From positions 14,881,057 to 14,945,056 of the forward strand of contig CP141148.1 in NCBI GenBank assembly GCA_035235625.1: DNA of 64,000 nt, written 5' to 3'. The notes below the pieces were generated by a model. It was not told the origin of the DNA, ran no database searches, and worked only from the letters and a program-made list of their open reading frames with translations. Below, in pieces: positions 49,661 to 60,639 of the stretch. This DNA comes from Saururus chinensis (taxonomy: Eukaryota; Streptophyta; Magnoliopsida; Piperales; Saururaceae). A program made the position numbers and the translations under genes. Within the stretch, counting starts at the first letter, position 1. Each line of letters opens with the position of its first letter.

Positions 49661-51768
49661 TGATATGCATGATTCTTATACATTTTATACGCCTATTGAC
49701 CCTATTTTCTAGTGTATGATTAGGTTAATTAAGGGTTAATTAGAGTTTATTTATGTTAAGATAGATATTAGTGGTGTGATTTCATTATTAGTTAATTCAG
49801 GCAATGTTAATTGTATAGGAGCGTATTTGAATAAAATTAGTGTTTTGCATATGTTTTACACATTTGAATTATGACTGTTTATGTAATTTAGGTTATGCAC
49901 ATTTCCCAAGGCATGTGGAAGATGTTTAGAAAATTTTACAATACTCTAGACATGATTAAAAGTGATTTGGACAACTTTCTAGAGTTGTAGACATGTTGGA
50001 GATATATATGGACATGAACAGAAGAGTTTAATAAACAGAGAATAGTACTGAATAGGAAAATGGACTGTCCAGTGAACAACAGTCACCTTTCTGAACACAA
50101 TTTGGACAAAACTATCCATATTGCAGAAAATATACCAAGAAGTTTCAAAAACCGAAATTGACCATTGATGGGTTGTAATCACATCAATTAATTTAGGTTT
50201 TTTGTTTCTAACTCAAAGATAAAGAAGAGGCTGATCTTAAATTCGGATTTTTCGGCCAAACAGGGTTGAATTCGTAATTGCACATTGAAGGGTCAGTTTT
50301 GGGTTATTGTAGTAGATTTCATTGATGAAATTGTGAAGCTTTCATACTGCAGGAGAGAGCTTGTATTGATTTGAAACTAAAATCCATTTTAGTTCTTATG
50401 ATGTTAAACTTGAATCAAACTCTACATTGTAGAATGGGGACTGATTTGGTTGAAGCAAAACATTTTTATTTTCTGATGTTCCTGTAAACTCGAAGCAAAG
50501 AGAAAGAAATAATGACAAAGGAGAAGGGTTTGGGTGGTGCTGTATTGGGAAGGTGCAGAAATTGGAAGTTGGAGTCCGAATCAGTCTATTAGAGTTGTAA
50601 GAAGAAGTTTCGTGTGGAAGAACCATGCAGTGAAAAAGAAAGATGGCCAAGACATGAATAAAATAGACAAGGTGCAAACTGATGTTGTGTGTTGAAAACA
50701 GAATGAAGCCGACGTGAAGACAATACATAATTTTAATTCCCATTCAACTTAGGACTACCTAAATCACTATATAAACCACAAGGCAGAAGGGGAGAGGGGA
50801 TGCATAGAAAAATCAGAAAAACATAGAAAAGATTTAGAGGGCTCCATGCTAGACTATTGGGCTGAGAAGAAAAATTCCAGAATTTAGAAGTGCTTAAGCC
50901 TAAAGGAGGAAGAAGCTTTCCAAGTTATTTTAGTTTTATTTTTCCTATAATACTTGTAAGTTTATTTAATTTTTAGTAGAGATTATATTAATTAGTGGCT
51001 AGTTTTCATAACTAAGGTTAAGATGAACCTCTTATTAATTTTGTAGAGATGTCTAATCTATGAGATTTGGTTAATTTAAAAAAGGTTTTATGTTAATTGT
51101 TCTTATCTCAATTTAATTAGTGGATTAATTTAGATATGAGTCTAGCCATGTTTTTCTCATGATTTGATTTAGTTTTCATTAATTAAATGCTTTGTTTAAG
51201 ATTGATTATTAGTAGAATTGGGTATGAGTTGTGATTTATTCATATGGATACAACTTATGACTTGCTTTATTCCTTTGAAGCGAGGACAAACATATTTTTA
51301 GTATTTTGATTGAAGGCTTAAAAGATGAAATTTTCTATGATAAATAGAATTGAATTCTAATTTATTGTGAGTTATATTTGGGAAGTAAATTGATGATCAT
51401 AAATGTGATAATTTACAAGTTAATAAGAGGGGATTCTTAAACCTTAGTTAATTTTCATTTGATATTTTCTACACTTTTGATTGCTTTCTTAGTTTAATTA
51501 AATTCTAGCTTTTATATTTTATTTGCATTTTTCTTTCTTTTGTGATTAGTTAGCTTTAGTAATTTAAATTTATTCTTGTTTATTATTTGCTTTAATTATT
51601 CTTAGTTAGATTATTTACTTTTGTTATTAGTTGTTAACTTTATTGGAGTTTACTTGAGTTTGAATAAATTTGGTTTTTCGATTTCAAGTCTCTGTGGTAT
51701 CGACACTCAATTTAGCTGCTTAACTACTATAGATTCATGTGCTTGCGAGTAAACAATTAAATTTAACA
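49661..51768 (+). repeat. Solo LTR, 2108 bp, target duplication ACTCA
   Basis: Begins TGATATGCATG and ends AAATTTAACA, flanked by ACTCA at 49656-49660 and 51769-51773. A TATA box (TATATAAAC, 50768-50776) lies mid-way, with about 990 bp of transcribed-type sequence after it. No internal region, so it is a product of LTR-LTR recombination. The family is probably a large-LTR Ty3/gypsy of Athila/Tat type, from length and the end wording (CTCTGTGGTATCGACACTC). Orientation is inferred from the TATA box. Confidence 0.85.
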
Positions 51769-51773
51769 ACTCA

Positions 51774-52423
51774 CTTGCAAGTGGTGGAAGATGAAGTCTA
51801 GGAGACAAGTGCTGAAACTTACAAACCGAGCGTGGAAGGGGAACGCATGGTGGTAGATTGAGGGGTTTTTTGTTAATTTTTTTAGGATCAATAAAGAATA
51901 GTATCAATGTACTGGTCTACAATTGTGTAAAAAAATACATTAATAAAAATTATATCTTTTTCCCCATACACATTTGTCAACAAATATTTCTTTTGTGCAT
52001 ACTCATTCTTTTCGCGTTTTCAGGGATATGATAATTTGCTTGTCATGGATTTGAAGCATGCTCATCGTAATAATACGCCGATATTAATATAGGTCATCTA
52101 GACACACAACTAACACGATGATCGTATGCATACTAACACGATATCTATATAGGTCGTCTGATCAAACTCACGACTTAATGCATCTTCGTGTAATTACTAA
52201 TACGACTGACATATAGGCATCAGGATGCTTACACGATGTGAAACGTTCAAACAACAAATGTAGATATATAGTGTTATCAATTACACGATTAAGTCCAATT
52301 CGCATAGAGGATTACACGATTAAGTACAATTGTCTATTAATAAATTGTGTATTATCGGTAACAATTGAGTATTTATAATTTGTGTATTGTATGTGTATAA
52401 ATTATATATTGTGTATTGCCTTA
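51774..52423. repeat. Ulp1-gene 3' flank with TACACGAT motif island 2
   Basis: Clustered at about 52060-52330 are ACTAACACGATGATCG, ACTAACACGATATC, CTTCGTGTAATT, CTTACACGATGTG, ATTACACGATTAAG and a second ATTACACGATTAAG. The motif is followed by GATTAAGT(C/A)CAATT twice. 51774-51900 is of coding-like composition on the minus strand but unassigned. Confidence 0.7.
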
Positions 52424-52696
52424 TTACAATTCATCCACATCTGGATCAAATTCCAGATCAATTTGCCCCTGAAGAATTGTCACATAGTTCTGAGGTTGAC
52501 CAAATTTGTGATCTTTGTTTGAGATAAATCAAGTTGAAGGACTCCTTTGGTCAGCTTCACTATGTAATACATGATGAACACACCACAGTTTTGTTCGTTT
52601 CTTGATATGGGAATTTGTTAATCTTCGTCATTGGCCACTTGGTTGCACCCTTTATGAGAAAGACCTTCTTCATTTCATGGGCAACTTGTTTCCTAA

Positions 52697-54686
52697 TGTA
52701 ACATCTGTAAGTTTTTAAGTACTTTTTTATAATTTTTATATGTAAAGTATATTAAATAGAGCTTAGTGAGATGAGCGTAACGAACCCAAAAACACGCGAA
52801 ACGGAGGTCGGGACGAAAGATTATGACCTCGGGAAATGTGTCATATGGGTGGGACCTGATTTAAAAATGTGAGATAACTTATCCAACTTTGGTCTAGTAT
52901 CAAAGGGCTCGTCAATACAAATCCAACGGTATAAAGAACGCGTAATTCCGATATCAAGAAAAAAAGATATAGGACTTTTAAGATTTAAAAAAAAAGCGTC
53001 AAAAATCTGACGCGCGTAAGATGCGCGTGTCAGAATGCTGATACACGTCAGATGCGTGTCACTTTTCTGACACATGTCAGTGGCATGTCTGACACATTTG
53101 ACGCATGTCAGTGATGCATCAAACGCGTGTCGCGTCACTGCTTTTTTCTATAAATAGCAGCCAGTTCTGCTTCAATTCATTTTAAAACTTATTTTCTTCA
53201 TTTCTTCCTCATTTTAAGTCAGATTTAAGTCGTTTAAGAGGCATTTCTACCAAAATCGAGCGTGCTGAACGTCATGGCAGAGTTTATTTTCTATTTTGAG
53301 ATCTCTATAGCCCTGAAATCTGCTATTTAATTTCGGACTACTCGGAGTATTATTTATTTTCTCGTATGAAAATTGAGGTAGGGGCTTTTATCCTCTTTTA
53401 TGACCTAAATACTTGCATTGGTTGTCTTTAAAAGTTTATATGAATAATTCTAGTTACTTTTTATGTATGTTTTATAATTGCCTAGTATACTTGATTTATT
53501 AAGTGTTTATCTTTTGAATTTAATTTAGAATTATGCTTCATATTATATGTGATATAAAGAAAATCTAGCTTTGCCATTATTTTAAAAGTATGATAAGATT
53601 GAAAGACGGTTTTTATGAAATTATTGCTCTATTAAAATGATTTTAGAATATGCATACAATCATGACCACCGAGTTGTTGAGATGAGATAGAGAAGGGGTA
53701 ACTGTCTCGTTGGAACGAGTGACTAACCCTATCTTTATAATCGTTGTCAGTAACACGACCATGACTTATAAAGGCGAGGCTAGGATTTTGAAAGATTGAT
53801 CTTCGTAGAAGAAGAAAAAGAGAAGGAAATTCCTGTTTGAGTCGGGTATATAAGAGGTTTAATTGTTTGGAACTCAAATTGGTAGACGTTCCAATAGAGT
53901 TCTATAATTGAGAGTACACAGGGAAATCCGGTTTGGAATCGGATACACGGTACGCACATTAGCCTGGTGAGCCCCTAACAAAGGGCAAGATCCCTGATTC
54001 GCCCCTAACGAAGGGCAACTATCAAGGCTACGCGCGCTAGGGTAGAGAGTATCATGGGAAAACTCTCCACTCTCTAGATCCCGTCGCCCCATAAGCACAG
54101 GTGGCTCTTCCCTCAACAAGCACAGAGTGTTTTATGAAAATCTGTAGAGGAGTAAGAGGCCGCTGCTTTGTACCCGCAGCAAATTCTTTAATAGTAATAC
54201 AAACCCTAGAAGCATCTTCGATACGTAGGGAGAAGCCCTAGGGAAGTTTTTGGGTGAGAGGCACACCCTTACAGCTTTTTCGATATATGTTGTCTATTTA
54301 CCTTGTGATTTACAAACTACCAGATGTTATATTTATGTCTAATAAGATAAGTACCCCTACTGAGTAGTTTGAAATACTCACCACCCCCCAGACCTTGCAG
54401 GGCCCGGTGTGGAATAGACGGGTGTGGAAGAAAGCAGTAAAAGATACATTTTTGGAGCTTCAACTGGTGACCACAGAGTCCACGATCACACCAATAGTTT
54501 TCTAAGTATATTTTCATATTTTTGGCTTGAGAAGACTTGTTTATATCTTTACTTATGTGTTTGTACACAGACATTATATTTCCTGGGAAATAAAATATCT
54601 CATGTTATGTTTATGGTTGCGACCCGAGCAAGCTCTGATTTTACTTTTAACTCTTGATATATTTTATAAAATCTCGGGTCGTGACA
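52697..54686 (+). repeat. Solo LTR, 1990 bp, target duplication CCTAA, inside the Ulp1 domain
   Basis: Begins TGTAACATCTGTAAG and ends GGGTCGTGACA, flanked by CCTAA at 52692-52696 and 54687-54691. The start and length fit Tekay/Del-type chromovirus LTRs. A TATA box (CTATAAATAG) sits at 53148-53157, preceded by a repeat array (separate entry). No internal region remains. It separates the His-bearing and Cys-bearing parts of the Ulp1 protease. Confidence 0.88.
52995..53145 (+). promoter_or_regulatory. CACGTCA/TGCGTGTCA repeat array upstream of the LTR TATA box
   Basis: About eight imperfect units built on GACACGTCA / GATGCGTGTCA / GACACATGTCAG, many self-complementary, fill the 150 bp directly before the TATA box at 53148. 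The ACGT cores look like plant bZIP or bHLH binding sites. An enhancer role in the LTR promoter is inferred, not shown. Confidence 0.55.
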
Positions 54687-55010
54687 CCTAATGTGGCCTA
54701 CCTCTGCAAAGTGGTGGCTGTGCTCACCCTTTAGTGGGTTATACCACCTAAACCTCTTCTCCCTGTAGCGGACAATTAGCAAAAGAAAATGTTTAGTGAC
54801 ATAGATCAAAATTAAACCACTCTCGGTGTTAACATTTAGCCCTTTGATCAAGTTGCCAACAATTTTGGGGACCATTTCCTCCAAGCCGTGCTTCGTCCCA
54901 ACATTGTAATAGTGTTGTATAGTGATCTTCCAGAAAAAATAGTTGGGATAAAGGTTGGGGTTTCTACCATTGTGCGCCTCAAGAAGTTGGCAGAAGACGT
55001 TTATGACCTA

Positions 55011-55324
55011 GAATCATCAACAAACTAATCATGTTAGTCATAACACGACAATCGATGAGTAGTGTCAATCACAATACGACATGTGAATATATCATGTAAC
55101 CGATAACATGCTACAAATTACGTCATGTAATAAAAAATATGATGGTCATATAATATAATATCATGTGAAACTTAACATGTTATTCATACAACGATAGGAG
55201 GATATTTCATATTATCATTAAAGCGATAAATAGAAGTGGTCTTTAACGCTTTTCATATATCATGTGATTCCTAATAGGTGATGTAATAAAATGTATGATC
55301 AATAATACGATATCACCTCATTCA
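55011..55324. repeat. TACACGAT motif island 3, in an Ulp1-gene intron
   Basis: This is the gap between two Ulp1 exons. It holds CATAACACGACAATCG, CACAATACGACATG, AACCGATAACATG and many ATCATGTAA-type variants, more decayed than in the other islands. Confidence 0.55.
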
Positions 55325-56229
55325 TTACGTACTCCTGCCTAAGCAGAGACACATAGTCAGTCTAGAGAAGCGTCACCATGGGCCATTCCTTGTATTCACC
55401 AGAAAATCCTGGATCGTCTCCTATTCTTCAACCCACTAAATCTCCATGTGGAACACTATCTTTATATAAAGATAGTTGTTTGGCACCAAATCGAACTCCT
55501 TCTTGTTCTTCTGCTGCTCAGTGTGTTCTTCCATGTCTATCACTTGGCACACACTCTCTAGTAGTTCCTAATCAATTGGAGAGGTATCCGATATAGTGTC
55601 ACTACTATCAACAACATTTGAGCCCACCATTTCTGGGGTCGAAGACTTTGCCTGTGGTGGAGGGATATCATATGGGCTAGGAACAGATGCCAATGGAACT
55701 TTGTCTTCTCGTTTTGCCTTCTGCACCACACTTTTGGTGCATCCCTTTTTTGCAATTTTCTCTTCAATGTAGCTGCCGTAGATTTTTCGGTTCTTCGAGC
55801 CCTCAACGGAGACCTTCTTGCCTGGCTCCTCACCCTTAGATACATAAGCCAGTGGATTAAAGACCATGTACCTCGTCCTCCTAGGCACCAGAGGTAAGAG
55901 TGGTGTGATAGGGCTAGTATCTGAAGCTTTCCGCTTCTTTAATACTAGCTTTATTTGCTTCTGATGAGCCACTTCTTTATTTTGAATTTTTATTTCTAAT
56001 TTCCTCTTCTTTTTCATCTTGGGATTATTCCTTGACCTTCTGGGATCATTCATTGACCACCCAGGATTGTTCCTTGACCTCCCAGTATTGAACAACTTCT
56101 TCGCTTGTTTTCTTGAGGAATCTTGTTAATACGGTCCTTTCAACCTTCAGACCTTTCTTCTTCTTTATTAAGGAGGCAGATTTCGGCTCCCTTTTCTCTG
56201 CATATAAGAAGTAAACAATTGTATTAGTA

Positions 56230-56450
56230 AATACACAATATGCGAAGCAAGCGTGTTTTGACTGATACAAAATGTCCACCAATCATATTGAAAGAAAGAC
56301 ATTGATATATACAGTTGTGTTATCCAGCACACGACTACTACCATATCATTTTCTTATCTAATGACTATGTGTTTGCATGTGATACACGATTATCCCCATA
56401 CTAACACGATAACAAAAAATGTCGTGTATTTCAAATTGTACTTATGCAAA
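56230..56450. repeat. TACACGAT motif island 4, in an Ulp1-gene intron
   Basis: Includes AGCACACGACTAC, GATACACGATTATC, CTAACACGATAAC and TGTCGTGTATTTC within about 130 bp, both orientations. Confidence 0.65.
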
Positions 56451-57179
56451 ATGAAATCTCTTCAATAGACTGAGGGATGGGTAATGTTTGCTCTTCAAGA
56501 GCAGATCGGTGAACCACTTCTCTCGATTTGGAAGCTCTAGACTAGACCCAAACCGATGTCTCTCATTCTGCAATTGGTAGAGGGGTTGGTGCATTCCCGA
56601 CTTCCAGTTGAGGAGGTTCCTGCAACTGCTTTGTCACTAGTTCGAGTGGGGGTTGCATCTATTCTATTAGGCTCGTTGCTACCTTCAGATCATTTTTAAC
56701 CCACTGGAGCACAACTTGTACACTGTCGGTGCTTCAACCCTGCTCCCCATACAGAACTACCTTCTCCAAAACAATGTCACAAATCTTGGCTAGACTGAAA
56801 TTGCCCTGACCACGGTGAGTGTAAAACGGGTATCGTTGTCCTATGAATCATGGTATGTGTGCCTACCTTCTTCACCTTCAGGGCCATCCTTTGGCCATCA
56901 GTCAAGTGGACCTCTTTGGCAATTAGAGTTATTTTAATAATAACTTGTGAATCTAGCATGAGATGCATGAATACCTCCCCATACCACTTCCTCATCTGAT
57001 GATGAGCTAGCAGCTTCTTCCTTGTCTTTTCGTCATCTGGGTCAAGTTTTTCGTCCTTCTCCATATCAGTCAACAATTGGGTAAGCCCAGGCCACCGCTT
57101 GCACCTCGGGCTGCATGGAAGACAACTTGGAGCCCATATAGAGGTATGCTAAAAAGCCACACCCAGTGGACAAGGCAAA

Positions 57180-57454
57180 ACAAACTGGTCAATAGTGTAC
57201 AAATGACATGTATGTCATGTCATGGATAACACGTTTATCCACCTCATTGTGTTATCGCTTACACGCTAGTCTATTATCGTGTAATTTTGTATACACGATA
57301 GAGTATTAAATCGTCTTACCGATAACACGAGAAGTATACTTGCATGTTAAAGATCGTGTTTTCGTACACACGATACACATGCTATCATGTGATTCATATG
57401 ATGATATACATAAGTGTGATGTTCATATCATGTCATTCGTACTAATCTAATCAA
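57180..57454. repeat. TACACGAT motif island 5, in an Ulp1-gene intron
   Basis: Densest island: GATAACACGTTTATC, CTTACACGCTAG, TATCGTGTAATTTTG, TATACACGATAGAG, GATAACACGAGAAG, GATCGTGTTTTCG and TACACACGATACAC within 180 bp, alternating in orientation. Confidence 0.75.
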
Positions 57455-58299
57455 TCACATTGTGTTATTGATAAGACAAGATTTACCTGGACACAAATGA
57501 AGCCTCCACGAGAATTCTCGCAATGGCAGAGCACTCATCTTGTCTGCTCCTAATGTTTTGGTGGGATGATATATGCCTCGAATCAACATATCATGAATGG
57601 CCCCACCCCAATTGTACCTTCCTACAACTGTTTGGTCATCTATAGAATCACACAGAGATGGGGATATTGCTCTATGTGAATAAAACAAGGACCCCCATAT
57701 GCACGATGCGCAACCATGCTAAGTCCTTGTTGCAGATAGTCCGTCTGTTGTCAGCCACTTCTTTCAACATGCCTTCAATCATATTCTTCTATGGCTGATT
57801 CCCTGGGAATTACTTCTAGATGAATTGCCCCTTACTTTGGGCAGCCTTCCCCTCGCCACTTTCCAACTTCAACAGGTTCCCTTTCACACTCAAACATGTG
57901 ATCAGTGCAACTTCTTCCACAGTAAGGTGTAGTATTTTGGCCCTAATGCTGAACACCTTTTTGAGTCATCCCAATACTCACCAATTAGAACATCCAGAAG
58001 CGCCCTATAGATAATGATTGGCTCGCAATCATATACTGGGTAGAACCCAGTCTCCTCCAAGATTTCCTTACATTCCGGCCTTGATTGAACAAAATCTTTT
58101 GAAAGTCGGAGTCCAGTGAGGAAACTATTCATTCCCAGACATGATCTCCTCTCGTAGATTCTCTTCTTCTTCTCTTCTGATGCCTTCACTAATTCCACCA
58201 TTTGCCTATATTCATCTAGCTTTTTGTTTGAAAAGGTGTGTGTATATATATCAACAATGAGTCATGACAAACACTTGAATGTCATCTTTTGCTTGTCTT

Positions 58300-58965
58300 G
58301 TTATTAATGACACGTTATGTATGCTATGCATACACGATAGAAACACATCTATATCAATTATTATATTCGAGAACACATGATATATTGTTTATCATATACT
58401 TGATCACACGATATGCTACTATAAAGATAAATGTAGTGCCTACTTCATGTGTTCTATAACACAAAATACCAAAAATCGTGTATACGAACATACAATCTAG
58501 AGCTAGAGAAAGGCCTTACCACAAAATTGATCCAAGTCCAACTAACCCCTCAATTGGCTAGTGATTATCTCTAAAGTTCACTACTTTACTGGGGTCACAT
58601 CATTATATAGTCCGATAGAACCTCACTTCATGGAGAAACTCGTGCCTTTTAGAAATCTCCTTTCAGAAACAAAAAATTGGAACTCACGCCTGAGTTTTTT
58701 TTAAATCTCCTTTCGAAAACAAGAAAAACATGACTATGCTGAAAGCCGACTGGAGTTTTTGAAATTTTCGATGGGATGGGTTGGAAATTTGAACTCACGT
58801 TGCATGTTTTCTTGTCACTGCTCGAACTACCATATTTGCTAATGAGATGGGTCAAAAATCAAAGCAACAACTGCATATTCACTTCTCACTGATAAATTAC
58901 CGATCTGTGAAGTTGTTTCTATGGTAATGCGACTGCGTAAGGGGTTTACACGATATAATACCCTA
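58300..58965. repeat. TACACGAT motif island 6 and 5' flank of the Ulp1-like gene
   Basis: GACACGTTATG, GCATACACGATAGAA, GATCACACGATATGC, AAATCGTGTATACG (58310-58490) and TTTACACGATATAA near 58947. 58500-58900 otherwise holds no gene I can support, with short similar units (TCTCCTTTC(A/G)(G/A)AAACAA) near 58655 and 58705. Confidence 0.65.
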
Positions 58966-59098
58966 AACCCTGAATAGGGGTATTTATGTCCAAAAGTTTC
59001 ATTATATCATTTAAGTCTGGGTTTGTTGTTATTTTTCTGAGAACTCTAGGGAATATGGAATATTGTGTTCTTCGGCCAGGGAATATGGAAAAACTCTA

Positions 59099-59235
59099 AA
59101 AAATCTTACAAACTTCCTCTAGCCTTAGCTAGAAGCTTAACAAGTCATTACAATAAACAAAACAAAGAAAAATATTCTAGAAGAAAGAAGAGATGAAGGA
59201 GAGGAGAAGAAAGCTCCAAATAGGAAGGGATGACG
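59099..59235 (-). repeat. Athila LTR fragment in inverted orientation
   Basis: About 137 bp matching the minus-strand Athila LTR (compare 16845-16975) lies directly before, and opposite in direction to, the plus-strand Athila LTR at 59241. It is flanked by no recognisable element of its own. Confidence 0.65.
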
Positions 59236-59240
59236 CTTCT

Positions 59241-60281
59241 TGATAAACTAAAATAATGTTTAATTAAACGATTTCAAATCTTAAATTACAATCCTATTTT
59301 GTGTTAATTTATTGCTTAGTTTGGCTATTTATACCTTAAATAAGTGAGTTGGGCCCCTATTGTGTTTACATGTCCAAACGACCTCCAACATGATCCATGT
59401 GGAAGAGGAGGTAAAGCCCAACTACCTAAAGTTATTCAAGAATCAAGAGTGGGTTCTTAATGGTGTAAACATACATAGAATGGTTGATCACAACCTTGTG
59501 GACCTATTGATTTCAGATTTGCATCAAGAGAACCAAATTCAGGAAAAATCTGATTTAGATAGATTGGTATAGCCTTAGTATTTTGGTCATATATTTCTAT
59601 GTAAAATTAGGATTGATATGATTCTCATGGCATTAGAAAAATGACTTCCATGGCTACAATACTTATTTCATGAATAAATTCATAATTTCAAAGATATATG
59701 GGTCAAATCTAACATGTAAAGGGATAACTAATTAATTAACCCGAGGTCTACACATGGAGGATCTTTTCATTTGTTGTAATCAATACACATAAAGAGAGAT
59801 AATGAGGCTAATTGGATAACTAAAGGAAGACTAAATGATACTTATTTTCTAAATAAATAAATGATTTATTTAATTAATTTATAATCTAATAATTGCCAAA
59901 GAAGCAACAAATCAAGCAATCAATATGATTGGACCTTCCGCTTTGATTCTACTCCTATAAATAGAGGGGTGAATGTGGGAGAGGCATCATCTCCTCCCCT
60001 TTAGAGCTCTCTCTTCCCCTATAGAGCAATCAATATGATTACACCCTCAATGCCTTAGTGTTTTATATTATCAATTTCTTAACTCTTTATTGTCTCAATA
60101 CTCCTCTACTCTTTCTCTCTAAATTTTTTTTTAATCCTCTTATTTTGTAATCAATATGATAGTCACACAAAGGCAATCCTTGTGGATTTGACCTTGCAAA
60201 ACTACATCCACTTGTGCATTTTCAAGTAATATAACCCTAAGCTTTGGCTTAATTTAATGAATTAATAGTTTTAGTGTAACA
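59241..60281 (+). repeat. 5' LTR of the plus-strand Athila element
   Basis: 1041 bp, TGATAAACTAAA...GTGTAACA. It shares long blocks with the LTRs at 16291-17750/22193-23633 (reverse complement) and with 48325-48703. Confidence 0.8.
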
Positions 60282-60287
60282 AGTTTT

Positions 60288-60304
60288 TGGAGCCATTACC
60301 GGGG
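60288..60304 (+). other. Primer-binding site, Athila type
   Basis: TGGAGCCATTACCGGGG, six bases after the LTR. Variant of the tRNA-Asp-type PBS. Confidence 0.8.
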
Positions 60305-60639
60305 ATTATAATGTGTGATGATAACGTCGGTTACAAAATATTATCCCTATTCATTTTTTTTTCTTTTTTTAAAAGTGAGAGTTGTGGGAAGAACAATCAT
60401 TTAAGAATCTCAACTAAAAGCATCTATGGACTTGTCATTGCTCAAAGAATTGTAGAAGACTACTTAAAGCATTCCAAGTAGTTTAATTCCACTTCCTTTA
60501 CTTCATTTCTTTTAGTTCTTATTTTTTTAGAATGTTTTCTTTAGATATCAAGTCTCATGGCAATGTGACCAAAATGGTCTCTTAAAATGTGTTGATATTA
60601 CTCTTCATATTTTAGAGTTTTCTCTTTCTTTGAACACTA

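Larger units (their letters stand above)
52424..58201 (-). pseudogene. Ulp1-like (C48) cysteine protease gene of a plant transposon, broken, split by a solo LTR
   Basis: Reading leftwards from 58201: a segment with FYPVYDCEPIIIYRALLDVL; another near 57690-57540 with VGRYNWGGAIHDMLIRGI, like the conserved W-G block ahead of Ulp1 domains in plant transposon proteins; 57076-56777 (Lys/Glu-rich); and 56095-55568, a basic linker rich in Lys, Ser and Pro. The peptidase starts near 55380 (TDYVSLLRQEYV). Its next exon runs about 55010-54692 (VFCQLLEAHNG, then TKHFLLLIVRYREKRFRWYN). The Cys part is at 52691-52424 (WPMTKINKF, EQNCGVFIMYYIVKL, stop at 52424). The triad His (KHF) and Cys (NCG) are visible; the Asp position reads Asn (WYNPLKG). 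Several frames are disrupted, with stops in the TDYVSLL and C-terminal exons. Ulp1 proteases normally cleave SUMO; this copy is dead. Confidence 0.75.
48710..58990 (-). mobile_element. Ulp1-carrying DNA transposon, broken (KAONASHI/MULE- or CACTA-like)
   Basis: A unit defined by two things: a minus-strand, multi-exon gene for an Ulp1-type cysteine protease with plant-transposon-style N-terminal segments, and islands of a TACACGAT motif in its introns and both flanks. In plants, such Ulp1-like genes are carried by Mutator-like elements (KAONASHI type) and some CACTA elements. No transposase of either group and no terminal inverted repeat could be identified, so the superfamily and exact ends are open. 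The outer limits given are simply the outermost motif clusters. Two solo LTRs lie inside it. It is not functional. Confidence 0.5.

Noticed and set aside
50396-50743. 115-codon minus-strand frame
   Set aside because: It lies wholly inside the solo LTR 49661-51768 and has no recognisable domain.
53632-54119. Two minus-strand frames of 81 codons
   Set aside because: They lie inside the solo LTR 52697-54686, downstream of its TATA box; not coding.
56280-58500. CRISPR-like regular repeats
   Set aside because: The TACACGAT motif is short, irregularly spaced and in both orientations; this is plant nuclear DNA, so not a CRISPR array.
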